DNA of 55,447 nt from Caulobacteraceae bacterium (GTDB lineage Bacteria; Pseudomonadota; Alphaproteobacteria; Caulobacterales; Caulobacteraceae). The DNA is taken from positions 1 to 55,447 of the forward strand of contig JARLIQ010000024.1 in NCBI GenBank assembly GCA_031291645.1, written 5' to 3'. Position 1 is the first letter of the stretch. Every line of letters starts with the position of its first letter. The notes under the pieces were generated by a model. That model was given only the letters and a program-made list of their open reading frames with translations, was not told the origin of the DNA and did not search any database. The position numbers were made by a program, and so were the translations under genes. Of this stretch, positions 16,953 to 25,356 are shown in pieces.

Positions 16953-18332
16953 TTGACCCAATTCACCGACCTTGGCCTCGCCAAGCCCATCCTCAAGGCG
17001 CTGGCGGCCGAAGGCTACACCGAGCCGACGCCGATCCAGGCGCAAGCCATCCCCCACGTCATGGCGGGCCGCGACCTTCTGGGCATCGCCCAGACCGGCA
17101 CCGGCAAGACCGCCGCCTTCGCTCTGCCGATTCTCCACCGGCTGTCGGAGAACCCCAAGGCCGCGCCCCGCCGCGGCTGCCGCGTGCTGGTGCTCTCCCC
17201 CACCCGCGAACTGGCCAGCCAGATCGCCGAGAGCTTCCGCACCTACGGCAAGCACCTCGGCCTCACCGTCGCGGTGGTGTTCGGCGGCGCCAAGTACGGA
17301 CCGCAGGTCCGCGCCCTGGCCGCCGGCGTCGACGTCCTCGTGGCCACCCCCGGCCGGCTGATCGACCACCTGGGCGAGCGCACCGCGCAACTCGGCGAGA
17401 CCGAGGTCCTGGTGCTGGACGAAGCCGACCAGATGCTGGACCTGGGCTTCCTGCAGCCGATCCGCCGCATCGTCAGCCACCTGCCCAAGGCGCGCCAGAA
17501 CCTGTTCTTCTCGGCCACCATGCCGGGCGAGATCGGCAAGCTGGCGGCCGAACTGCTGGTCAATCCCTCCCAGGTGTCGGTGACGCCCCAGGCGACCACC
17601 GTCGAGAAGATCCGCCAGCACCTGATCTACGTCGAGGGCGCGCACAAGCGCGAACTGCTGGCCGAGCTGTTCGGCGATCCGAAGCTGGCCCGCACCATCG
17701 TCTTCACCCGCACCAAGCGCGGCGCCGACCGCGTGGCCAAGCACCTGGAAAGCGCCGGCATCGACGCGGCCGCCATCCACGGCGACAAGTCGCAAGGCCA
17801 GCGCGAGCGGGCCCTGGCCGCCTTCAAGGCCGGCAAGGTCCGCGCCCTGGTGGCCACCGACATCGCCGCCCGCGGCATCGACGTCGACGCGGTCAGCCAC
17901 GTGATCAACTTCGAGCTGCCGAACGTGCCGGAAGCCTATGTCCACCGGATCGGCCGCACCGCGCGCGCCGGCGCCGAGGGCGCGGCGATCAGCCTGTGCG
18001 CCGACGAGGAACGCAAGCTGCTGAAGGACATCGAGCGGCTCACCCGCCAGTCGATCCCCTTCACCGACCGTCGCCGCGACCGCTCGCTGGCGCTGATGAC
18101 CGCCGCCAACGGCAGTTCGGGCGACGAGGATCGCAAGGAACGCCAGCCGCGCGGCCAGCAGCAGCACCGCGGCCGCAACGGCGGTGGTGGTGGTGGTGGC
18201 GGCGGCTCCCAGCCGCCGCGCCGGCCCCAGGCCAACGCCGGCGGTCCCCGCCCCGACTCCGGCGCGCCCCGCAACCGCAACCGCCGCCGCGGCAAGGGTG
18301 GCGGCGGCCAACGGCCGAGCGCCCAGGCGTAG
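16953..18332 (+). CDS. rhlE: DEAD-box ATP-dependent RNA helicase, RhlE type
   Basis: This 459-residue protein has all helicase motifs: Q-motif around PTPIQAQAIP, motif I AQTGTGKT, Ia PTRELA, II VLDEADQML, III SAT, IV IVFTRTK, V ATDIAARGID and VI HRIGRTARAG. The C-terminal tail (from about residue 390) is Gly/Arg/Asn/Pro-rich with a run of nine glycines and basic patches, typical of RhlE proteins that bind RNA and the degradosome. It unwinds short RNA duplexes, including during cold growth. The likely start is a TTG at 16953, with GAAAGAG about 6 bases upstream. The assignment to RhlE rather than another DEAD-box protein rests on the overall pattern. Confidence 0.9.
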   Translation: MTQFTDLGLAKPILKALAAEGYTEPTPIQAQAIPHVMAGRDLLGIAQTGTGKTAAFALPILHRLSENPKAAPRRGCRVLVLSPTRELASQIAESFRTYGKHLGLTVAVVFGGAKYGPQVRALAAGVDVLVATPGRLIDHLGERTAQLGETEVLVLDEADQMLDLGFLQPIRRIVSHLPKARQNLFFSATMPGEIGKLAAELLVNPSQVSVTPQATTVEKIRQHLIYVEGAHKRELLAELFGDPKLARTIVFTRTKRGADRVAKHLESAGIDAAAIHGDKSQGQRERALAAFKAGKVRALVATDIAARGIDVDAVSHVINFELPNVPEAYVHRIGRTARAGAEGAAISLCADEERKLLKDIERLTRQSIPFTDRRRDRSLALMTAANGSSGDEDRKERQPRGQQQHRGRNGGGGGGGGGSQPPRRPQANAGGPRPDSGAPRNRNRRRGKGGGGQRPSAQA

Positions 18333-18365
18333 GCCGCTTTCGCCGGAAAGCTGATTGGCAGTGGG

Positions 18366-18388
18366 CCCTCCCCCTCGATGGGGGAGGG
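18366..18388. terminator. Hairpin of a dispersed GC-rich repeat downstream of rhlE
   Basis: CCCTCCCCC-TCGAT-GGGGGAGGG forms a perfect 9 bp stem with a 5-base loop, followed by TTGGGTGGGGGTG. It lies 33 bp after the helicase stop. The same module recurs in inverted orientation at 18480-18515, so the pair may end transcription from both convergent genes. From general knowledge, near-identical hairpins are scattered through Caulobacterales genomes. Confidence 0.6.
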
Positions 18389-18479
18389 TTGGGTGGGGGT
18401 GATGGCGAGGCGTCGCCGGTCACGCCATAGGTGGGCGACCGCGCCCACGCGCGCTCTTCGCCTTCCGCCGCGGATTCAC

Positions 18480-18515
18480 CCCCATCCCTGCCCTTCCCCC
18501 ATCGAGAGGGAAGGG
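18480..18515. terminator. Second, inverted copy of the dispersed hairpin repeat
   Basis: CCCTTCCC (18491-18498) pairs with GGGAAGGG (18508-18515) around a loop holding ATCGAG. Read on the minus strand it gives a CTCGATGGGGGAAGGG stem end, then CAGGGATGGGGGTG, which parallels the copy at 18366. It lies 8 bp beyond the stop of the RND pump gene and is a likely terminator for that operon. Confidence 0.6.
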
Positions 18516-18523
18516 TTCCTCGG

Positions 18524-21500
18524 TTATCCCTCCCGCGTCCGGCTGAACGCCGCATAGGCGGCCGGCAGGACCAGCAGCACCAGGGGCGCGCCGACCAGCA
18601 GCCCCGAGATGATGGCGATGGCCAGCGGCTTCTGCAGCGCCGAGCCCTCGCCCACGCCGAGCGCGAGCGGCGCCAGCGCCAGGACGGCGATCACCGCCGA
18701 CATCACGATCGGCCGCAACCGCGCCAGGCCCGCATGGGCCAGGCCCTGCCGGCCCGGCGCCGTCTCCAGCGCGATCTCGGCGAAATAGAACACCGCCAGT
18801 TCGGTGATGATGCCGACCACCATCGTCAGGCCCATCAGGGCCGAGATGTCGAGCTCGGAGCCGGTCACCCACAGGCCGACGAACACCCCGCACGCGGCCA
18901 TCAGCACCACCGACAGCACGCTCGCCACCACGCTCCAGCGTTCGAACAGGTAGAGCAGCAGGAGGCTGACCAGCAGTACGGCGGCGGCGAACACCACGGC
19001 CAGGCCGCCGAACGAACGCTGTTGCTCGGCGTAGAGGCCGCCGTACTCGACCCGCACGCCCGGCGGCAGAGCCAGGGCGGCGACGGTCTTCTTCACCGCG
19101 GCCATGCCCGAGCCCAGGTCGCGGTGCTCCAGCCTCGCGGTCACGTCCACGAAGGGCTGCAGGTCCTCGCGGTTGATCTGCTGCTGGCCGGGCTCGATGG
19201 CGACGCGGGCGATGCGCGAGACGGGCACGTCGTGGCCGTCGGGCGCGCGCAGGCGCAGGGCGCCGATCGCCTCGACCCGGTCGCGCAGGCCGCCGGGCGC
19301 GCGCACCCGCACGTCGATCAGGCTCTGGCCCTGCTGGATCTGGGTCGCGACCTGGCCGCCGACCAGGGCCTCGAGCTGGGTGGCGACGGCGGCCGGGTCC
19401 AGGCCTTCGAGCGCGGCGGCCGGCCGGTCGACCTTGACCACGATGGCGTCCCCCGCCACCCGCAGGCCGTCCAGCACCTCGACCACCCCATCGATCCCGC
19501 CGATCGCCGGGGCGACCATGCCCGCCGCCTGGCGCAGCGCCGCCGGGTCGGTCCCGAACAGCTTGATCTCGATCGGCTGGGGCACGGCCGTCAGGTCGCC
19601 GATCAGGTCCTCCATCAGCTGGGCGGTCTCGATGTCGAGGCCGGGGACCTGGCCCTGCACCTTCTGGCGGATCTCGGCCATCACCGCTTCGACGCCGCGC
19701 CGCCGGCCCTTCTTCAGGTGGATGAAGAAGTCGCCCTCGTCGGCCTCGGTCAGGCCGCCGCCGAGCTGCATCCCGGTGCGGCGCGAATAGCTGTCCACGT
19801 CGGGGGTGGCGCGGATGATCGCCTCGACCTGGCGCAGCAGCCGGTCGGTGTCGCTGAGCGCGGCGCCGGGCTTGGCCAGGTAGTCGAGCACGAAGCCGCC
19901 CTCGTCCATCCTGGGCATGAAGCCCGAGCCCAGCCGGGTGAAGGCCGCCCCGCCCAGGACCAGCATCACCACCGCCGCGACCACGAGCGTCAGCGCCGGC
20001 CGCGCCAGGGTCCGCCCGATCAGCGCCTGGTAGCCGCCGCCCAGCCGCGCCATCAGCGGGCCGGCCTTGTCCGCCGCCTCGACGTCCCGGCGCCGCAGCC
20101 AGCTGCGCGCCAGCACCGGCGCGACGAACAGGGCGAAGAGCAGCGAGACCAGGAGCGCGGCCGTCATGGTCACCGCCAACGCCTTGAAGAAGCCGCCGGT
20201 GACGCCGGTCAGGAAGGCCAGAGGGACGAACACCACCACCGTGCTCAGGGTCGAGCCGATCAGGGGGCGGGTCATCTCGCCCGCCGCCGCCAGCATGCCC
20301 TGCCGCGCCTCGCCCTCCGGCTGCTCCTGCAGGCGGCGCATCAGGTGCTCGAGCATCACCACCACGTCGTCGACCACCAGGCCGACCGCCGCCGCCAGCC
20401 CGCCCAGGGTCATCATGTTGAAGCTCATCTTCAGCACGAACAGCAGCAGGCAGGCCGCCGCCAGCACCGCCGGCAGGGTCAGGGCGGTGATCAGCATCAG
20501 CCGTGAGGAGCGCAGGAAGGCGAACAGCACCACCCCGGCCAGGAGGGCGCCGAGCAGGATGGCGTCGCGCACGCTGCCGGCCGCGCCGGCGATCAGTTCG
20601 GACTGGTCGTAGAAGGTGGCGACGTTGACGTCCGACGGCGTCGCGGGGCGGAAGGCCGCCAGCCGCGCGCGCACCGCCTTGACCAGGGCGATGGAGTCCG
20701 CGTCCGGGCTCTGGCGGATGTTGACCAGCACCGCGTCGCGGCCCTGGGCGGTGACGCGGGTCCAGCTGGGCGCGGGCGCCAGGCGCACGTCGGCGATGGC
20801 GCCGAGCGGCACGACCCCGGCGGCGGCGCCGGATCCGGTCTTGATGGCGATGGCGCCGATCTCGTCCGGCGTGGCCAGGCGGCTGTCGACCAGGGTCAGG
20901 TAGAGCCGGTGGCGATCCTCCAGCCGGCCGACGGCCGCGACCTGGTTGCTGCCCCCGATCGCCTTGCTGACGTCGTCCAGCGACAGGCCCAGCGCCTGGG
21001 CCCGGGCCGGATCGAGGGTCACCAGCACCTCGCCCTGGTCGCCGCCGAGCACGTCGACGCCCGCCACGCCGGGGATCGAGGCCAGCAGCGGGCGAAGCTG
21101 CTGGTCGGCGAACAGGCGCAGGGCGACCGGGTCGCGGCGCGGCGAGCTGAGCGCCAGGCCCAGCACCGGGAACACCGTCGGGTCCATCCGCCGCACCGTG
21201 AAGCGCACGCCCGGCGGCAGGTCCGGCAGGGCGGCGTTGACCGCGGCCTCGGTCTGCAGGGCGGCGGCGACCATGTCGTGGCCCCAGTCGAAGGTCAGGG
21301 CGATCTCGGCCGAGCCGCGGCTGGTGGTCGAGCGGATGTGGGAGACGGCCGGCACGCCGCGCAGCGCCTCCTCCAGCGGGCGGGTGACCTGGATGGCCAT
21401 CTGGTCGGCCGCGCGGTCGCCGGCGTCCACCGAGACCACCACGCGCGGGAAGTCGATGTGCGGGAACAGGCTGACCGGCAGCTTCACCGCCGCGCCAAGC

Positions 21501-21568
21501 CCGGCCAGGGTCAGGACCACGAACGCCAGGATCACCGAGCGCACGTGGCCGGAAAGCCAGGCCCTCAT
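18524..21568 (-). CDS. RND-family efflux permease (AcrB/HAE1-like)
   Basis: This 1014-residue inner-membrane proton antiporter has the RND plan: an N-terminal TM helix, a large periplasmic loop (about 35-330), a TM block, a second loop and the final TM block. GLAAAVGLVVDDVVVMLEHLMRRL in TM4 holds the paired Asp residues of the proton relay. FPHIDFPRVVV near the start and TRPLEEALRGV are family hallmarks. Drug-type rather than metal-type is suggested by the sequence style but not proven. It is the last gene of a five-gene operon, and its ATG overlaps the stop of the adaptor gene (ATGA). It exports substrates through the TolC-like channel encoded upstream. Confidence 0.94.
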   Translation of the reverse strand: MRAWLSGHVRSVILAFVVLTLAGLGAAVKLPVSLFPHIDFPRVVVSVDAGDRAADQMAIQVTRPLEEALRGVPAVSHIRSTTSRGSAEIALTFDWGHDMVAAALQTEAAVNAALPDLPPGVRFTVRRMDPTVFPVLGLALSSPRRDPVALRLFADQQLRPLLASIPGVAGVDVLGGDQGEVLVTLDPARAQALGLSLDDVSKAIGGSNQVAAVGRLEDRHRLYLTLVDSRLATPDEIGAIAIKTGSGAAAGVVPLGAIADVRLAPAPSWTRVTAQGRDAVLVNIRQSPDADSIALVKAVRARLAAFRPATPSDVNVATFYDQSELIAGAAGSVRDAILLGALLAGVVLFAFLRSSRLMLITALTLPAVLAAACLLLFVLKMSFNMMTLGGLAAAVGLVVDDVVVMLEHLMRRLQEQPEGEARQGMLAAAGEMTRPLIGSTLSTVVVFVPLAFLTGVTGGFFKALAVTMTAALLVSLLFALFVAPVLARSWLRRRDVEAADKAGPLMARLGGGYQALIGRTLARPALTLVVAAVVMLVLGGAAFTRLGSGFMPRMDEGGFVLDYLAKPGAALSDTDRLLRQVEAIIRATPDVDSYSRRTGMQLGGGLTEADEGDFFIHLKKGRRRGVEAVMAEIRQKVQGQVPGLDIETAQLMEDLIGDLTAVPQPIEIKLFGTDPAALRQAAGMVAPAIGGIDGVVEVLDGLRVAGDAIVVKVDRPAAALEGLDPAAVATQLEALVGGQVATQIQQGQSLIDVRVRAPGGLRDRVEAIGALRLRAPDGHDVPVSRIARVAIEPGQQQINREDLQPFVDVTARLEHRDLGSGMAAVKKTVAALALPPGVRVEYGGLYAEQQRSFGGLAVVFAAAVLLVSLLLLYLFERWSVVASVLSVVLMAACGVFVGLWVTGSELDISALMGLTMVVGIITELAVFYFAEIALETAPGRQGLAHAGLARLRPIVMSAVIAVLALAPLALGVGEGSALQKPLAIAIISGLLVGAPLVLLVLPAAYAAFSRTREG

Positions 21569-22605
21569 TCGCTGGCGGCCTTCGCCGGCGCGGCCTCGCG
21601 CACGGCCATGCCGTCGTCGAGCGCCGAGGCGCCGTCCACCACCACCCGCTCGCCCGCCGCAAGGCCCTGGAGGATCTCAGCGTGCTGGTCGTCGGTCACG
21701 CCCAGCCTGACATCATGGCGGTGGGCCGCGCCGCCGGCGGCGACGAACACATAGGGCTGGTCGCCCTCGTAGAGCAGGGCCGCGCGGGGCGCGACGACGG
21801 CGCCTTCGTGCGCCCGCACGACGATGACGCCCTTCAGCGGCTCGCCTGGTGACAGGCCGGCGGACGGGGCGCGGACGATCACCGAGGCCAACCGGGTCTG
21901 GGCGTCCAGCCGGGGATCGACGCCGGCCACCGTCCCTGCCCGCTCGCCGCCGCCGGACAGCGGGCTGAGCCGCACCGCCGCCCCGGCTGAGAGCGCGCCG
22001 GCGGCGCGGGGATCGACGCCCAGGCGGATGCGCACGGCGCCGAGCGAGCCGACCTTGGCCACGGCCGCGCCCTGGGCGGCGACGTCGCCTGGGGCCAGGG
22101 CCAGGCTCTCGACCACGCCTGCGAGCGGCGCGCGCAGGGTCAGGGCGCCGCCGGCCCGGCCTTCCAGCGAGCGGGCGGCGTCGGTGGCCGCGGCCGCGGC
22201 GGCGCGGGCGGTCTCGACGTCGGCGTCGCTGTCCAGGCCGCTTGCGCGCAGCCGCTGGGCGCGGGCGTAGGCGGCCTCGGCCACCACCGCGTCCTGGCGG
22301 GCCTTGGACAGTTCGAGCGCGCTGGTCGGGCTGAGCCTGAGCACGGCGACCGGCTGGCCGGCCTTCACCAGCGTTCCGGCCGGCGCCAGGACCTGGGTCA
22401 CCACCGCCTCGACCGGGGCGGTCAGGGTTCGCTCGCCGTCGGGCGCAATCTCGGCCGAGCCGTAGGCGGTCACCGTCTCGTCGATGCTGGCCCGCTGGAC
22501 CTGGGCGGTGGTGACCAGGGCGGTGGGGGCCGGCTGCTGGTCGTCCTTCTGCCTGGCGCAGGCGGCGGTGGTCAGCAGCAGAAGGATCAGGGCGCGCTTC
22601 ATCAT
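21565..22605 (-). CDS. RND efflux periplasmic adaptor lipoprotein (membrane-fusion protein)
   Basis: This 346-residue protein begins with a lipoprotein signal (MKRALILLLLTTAAC, lipid-modified Cys16). It then has the HlyD/MFP layout: an N-terminal barrel half (ERTLTAPVEAVVTQVLAPAGTLVKAGQPVAVLR), a short helical hairpin with a lipoyl-like half (GGALTLRAPLAGVVESLALAPGDVA), and a C-terminal beta domain. It links the inner-membrane pump to the outer-membrane channel. Two adjacent ATGs (22603-22605 and 22600-22602) differ by one residue. It lies 4 bp after the stop of the channel gene and overlaps the pump gene by 4 bp. Confidence 0.93.
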   Translation of the reverse strand: MMKRALILLLLTTAACARQKDDQQPAPTALVTTAQVQRASIDETVTAYGSAEIAPDGERTLTAPVEAVVTQVLAPAGTLVKAGQPVAVLRLSPTSALELSKARQDAVVAEAAYARAQRLRASGLDSDADVETARAAAAAATDAARSLEGRAGGALTLRAPLAGVVESLALAPGDVAAQGAAVAKVGSLGAVRIRLGVDPRAAGALSAGAAVRLSPLSGGGERAGTVAGVDPRLDAQTRLASVIVRAPSAGLSPGEPLKGVIVVRAHEGAVVAPRAALLYEGDQPYVFVAAGGAAHRHDVRLGVTDDQHAEILQGLAAGERVVVDGASALDDGMAVREAAPAKAASE

Positions 22606-22609
22606 CGGG

Positions 22610-23980
22610 TCACGGTTGGAGCGGGGCGCCGACGGCGAGTTCGAGGGCGACGGTCTGTTCGGCGATGGCCTGGTCGAGGCCGGCGAGGGCCACGGCCTTG
22701 TCGGCGGCGGTCTGGCGAGCGGCCTGGGCCGCCGTGCGGGCGACGTCGCCGCGGCCGGCGGCCGTCTCGCTGGCGGCGGCGGTCCGCTCCAGCGCCGCGG
22801 CCTGGGCGACGATCGCGGCTCTCTGCCGGCGCTCCAGCGCCAGGGCGCTGGTCAGGTCGGCGATGTCGGCGCGGGTGGCGAAGAGGCGGGCGTCGTATTC
22901 GGCGCGCAGCTGCTCGCGCGTGGCCCGGGCGATCGCGACGCCGCCCTGGTTGCGGTTCCAGAGCGGCAGGGTGAAGTTGACCGCCGGGCCGATGGTCTGG
23001 TTGCCGGTGGTGTCCTGGGCGCGGTTGACGGTCAGCTGCAGGCTGGGGAACTGGTCCAGCACCGCCTTGCGCACGGCCGCTTCCTGGCTGGCGTAGCCGG
23101 CCTTGAGTGCGGCGAGGTCCAGCCGCTCGGCCTCGGCGCGCGCGAACAGGGCGTCGGCGTCGAGCGCGGCGTCCGCAGGCGCGGCGGGCGCGGCTATGCT
23201 CAGCACCGCCTGGGGCGGCAGGCCGAGCAGCCGGTTCAGGTCGCGCCGGGCCGCCTCCAGGTCCTTTTGCGTCTGGTTCGCCTTGTCGCCGGCGTCGGCC
23301 GCCGCCAGCCGGCGGGCGGTGACGTCGTCGGCCTTGAGGTCGCCGTCCTCCGAGAGGGCGCGGCCGAGCGCTGCGTCGGCGCTGGCGCGGCTGGCCTGCT
23401 CGATGGCCAGGGCCTGCTCCAGCCCGGCGATCCGCGCGGCCAGGAGGCGCGCCTGGCCGGCCGTCTGCCATTCCTGCCAGGCCAGGTCGAGCCGCACCTG
23501 GTCGCGGCTGGCCCGGGCCGCGGCCAGGACGGCGGCGTGGTCGCGCAGCGCCGTCAGTTCGTAGATCACCTGCGCGCCCCAGCCGTTGAACGGGTCCGGG
23601 CCGGCGAACTTGTCGTCGTAGCTGAGGTTGATCACCGGGTCGGGCAGCAGGCCAGCGTCGAACGCCTGGCCGTCGGCGACGCCCGCCTTGGCCCGCGCGG
23701 CCTTCAGGTCCGGATTGGCCACCACCGCGATCAGGCCCAGGGCCTCGGGCGTCAGCGGCCGACCGAGGTCGATGGCGGCGGGCGCGAGGCGCGGGTGACG
23801 CAGGCGCCCGGCGCGGGCGGCGAGGCCCCGCAGGTCGGGCTGGACCAGGGCGGAATCCTTGCCCTTGGCCAGCGGCTCGGGCGCATAGGTCGCGCAGCCG
23901 CCCAGGGCCGCGCCGGCCGCGAGCAGCCCGGCCAGCACCGGCCCGACACGCCTGAACAGGGACAAGGCCTCGAACGTCAT
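22610..23980 (-). CDS. TolC-family outer-membrane efflux lipoprotein
   Basis: This 456-residue protein has a lipoprotein signal (hydrophobic segment ending GAALGGC, Cys29) and two OEP domains rich in long Ala/Arg/Gln helices, typical of TolC/CusC-like channels. It would trimerise to form the outer-membrane exit duct of the RND pump. The ATG at 23978-23980 is chosen because the signal peptide starts there; the frame remains open far upstream only because it overlaps the kinase gene out of phase. It is third in the operon, 29 bp after the kinase stop and 4 bp before the adaptor. Some channel-forming loops look short, as in heavy-metal or small-drug systems. Confidence 0.9.
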   Translation of the reverse strand: MTFEALSLFRRVGPVLAGLLAAGAALGGCATYAPEPLAKGKDSALVQPDLRGLAARAGRLRHPRLAPAAIDLGRPLTPEALGLIAVVANPDLKAARAKAGVADGQAFDAGLLPDPVINLSYDDKFAGPDPFNGWGAQVIYELTALRDHAAVLAAARASRDQVRLDLAWQEWQTAGQARLLAARIAGLEQALAIEQASRASADAALGRALSEDGDLKADDVTARRLAAADAGDKANQTQKDLEAARRDLNRLLGLPPQAVLSIAAPAAPADAALDADALFARAEAERLDLAALKAGYASQEAAVRKAVLDQFPSLQLTVNRAQDTTGNQTIGPAVNFTLPLWNRNQGGVAIARATREQLRAEYDARLFATRADIADLTSALALERRQRAAIVAQAAALERTAAASETAAGRGDVARTAAQAARQTAADKAVALAGLDQAIAEQTVALELAVGAPLQP

Positions 23981-24009
23981 CGGCGCGAGCGTGGCGCCCC
24001 ACGCTGACG

Positions 24010-25356
24010 TCAGCCTGACGGGCTCCGGCCCAGCCTGACTTCGATCGCCGCCGCGCCGACGAAGCCGGCCTCGCCGCCATGGCCGCGCGCGGTCTGGCGC
24101 ACAATGGCCAGGCCGAGGCCCGCGCCGGGCGAGACCGCGTCCTGCTTGTGGAAGCGCTCGAACACCCGCTCGCGCGCGGCCGGCGCCACCCCCTCGCCCT
24201 CGTCCGAGACCACCAGGGCCGCGCCGTGGGCATCGGCGCGCAGCGCGACCAGCACCCGGCCGGCGCCATGGACCAGGGCGTTGTCGATCAGGGCGAACAG
24301 CATCTCGCGCAGTTCGCCCGCGTCGCCCGTGGCCAGGACCGGCGTCTCGGGCGCGGAAACCTCGATCGCGCGGCCGGCCGCCTCCAGCCGCGGGGCGACG
24401 GCCGCGGCCGTCTCGCGGACCAGGCGGGAAAGGTTGACCGCTTCGGGCGCGCGGAACAGGGCCGCGCGGTCGGCGCGCGCCAGGGCCAGGAGGCCCGCGA
24501 TCAGCCGGTTCAGCTCGGCCAGGTCCGCCCGCACCGCCGGCCAGTCGATCTGGCCGCCCTGCTCGGCCCGCTGCAGGCGGAGGTCCAGCACGGCCAGGGG
24601 GGTGCGGAGCGCGTGCGCGGCCTCGGCCGTGAAGCGCTTTTCCCCGGCATAGGCCTCGGCGACCCGGTCGAGGCCGCGATTGACCGCCTCGGCCAGCGGC
24701 AGGACCTCGGTCGGCAGGCCCTCGGTGGTCAGGCGCGCGGCCAGGCGCTCGGGACCGATCGCGGCGGCCTCGCGCGCGGCGCGCTCCAGCGGGCGCAGGC
24801 TCCAGGCCGCGACCCGCCAGGCGACGACGAGGCCGACCAGGGCCGCGAGGACGAACAGCAGCGCCGGCATGAAATCCGACAGCCGGCCCCACAGGTCCAG
24901 GTCCTCGCGCCCCGGGTTGGCCCTGGCGGCGACCAGCACATAGCCGTGCGGCGCGCGCGCGGTGATCGCCAGGTCCTGCTTGGGCCCGACGAGGCGCAAG
25001 GGGCTGACCGCCTGGCCGCCGGCCAGGGGCGCGAGCGGCAACGGCGCGCGCAGGTTGGCCGAGCGAGCGGCCACGCCGCCGCGCGGGTCGTAGAGGGTGT
25101 AGAAGGCGCCGTCGCGCTCGCGGTAGGCCTGCGCCCAGCGCAGCGGCGGCTCGATCGACTGCAGCCGGCCCGCCGCGTCGAACCGCATGCCGTGGGTCAG
25201 CTCGCGCGCCTGGGTGGCGAGGCTGGCGTCCTCCAGCATCTCGCTGGGGCTGGCCGACTGCAGCGCGAGGAAGGCCAGGACCGCCACCGCGCCCAGGGCC
25301 CAGACCAGGACCAGGGCCAGCAGCAGGCGCAGGCGCAAGGCCCCGGGCGCGCGCAT
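24010..25356 (-). CDS. Sensor histidine kinase (EnvZ/QseC-like) of the RND operon
   Basis: This 448-residue kinase has TM1 (about 10-32), a periplasmic sensor of about 130 residues, TM2 (about 162-182), a HAMP-like linker, H-box AHALRTPLAVL with His248, an N-box near LIDNALVHG and G-boxes VSDEGEGV and GAGLGLAIV. Its periplasmic part likely senses the exported compound or envelope stress. Its start codon shares one base with the stop of the response regulator (TGATG), so the pair is coupled. It is encoded inside the efflux operon, meaning the operon probably controls itself. Confidence 0.93.
   Translation of the reverse strand: MRAPGALRLRLLLALVLVWALGAVAVLAFLALQSASPSEMLEDASLATQARELTHGMRFDAAGRLQSIEPPLRWAQAYRERDGAFYTLYDPRGGVAARSANLRAPLPLAPLAGGQAVSPLRLVGPKQDLAITARAPHGYVLVAARANPGREDLDLWGRLSDFMPALLFVLAALVGLVVAWRVAAWSLRPLERAAREAAAIGPERLAARLTTEGLPTEVLPLAEAVNRGLDRVAEAYAGEKRFTAEAAHALRTPLAVLDLRLQRAEQGGQIDWPAVRADLAELNRLIAGLLALARADRAALFRAPEAVNLSRLVRETAAAVAPRLEAAGRAIEVSAPETPVLATGDAGELREMLFALIDNALVHGAGRVLVALRADAHGAALVVSDEGEGVAPAARERVFERFHKQDAVSPGAGLGLAIVRQTARGHGGEAGFVGAAAIEVRLGRSPSG

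Noticed and set aside
18420-21662. Minus-strand frame of 1080 codons over the RND pump
   Set aside because: Shifted frame of the pump gene; Arg/Gly/Pro-rich and domain-free, while the other frame has all RND motifs.
22610-24892. TolC-like gene extended upstream to 24892
   Set aside because: The extension overlaps the histidine kinase gene out of phase, and a lipoprotein signal begins at 23980.
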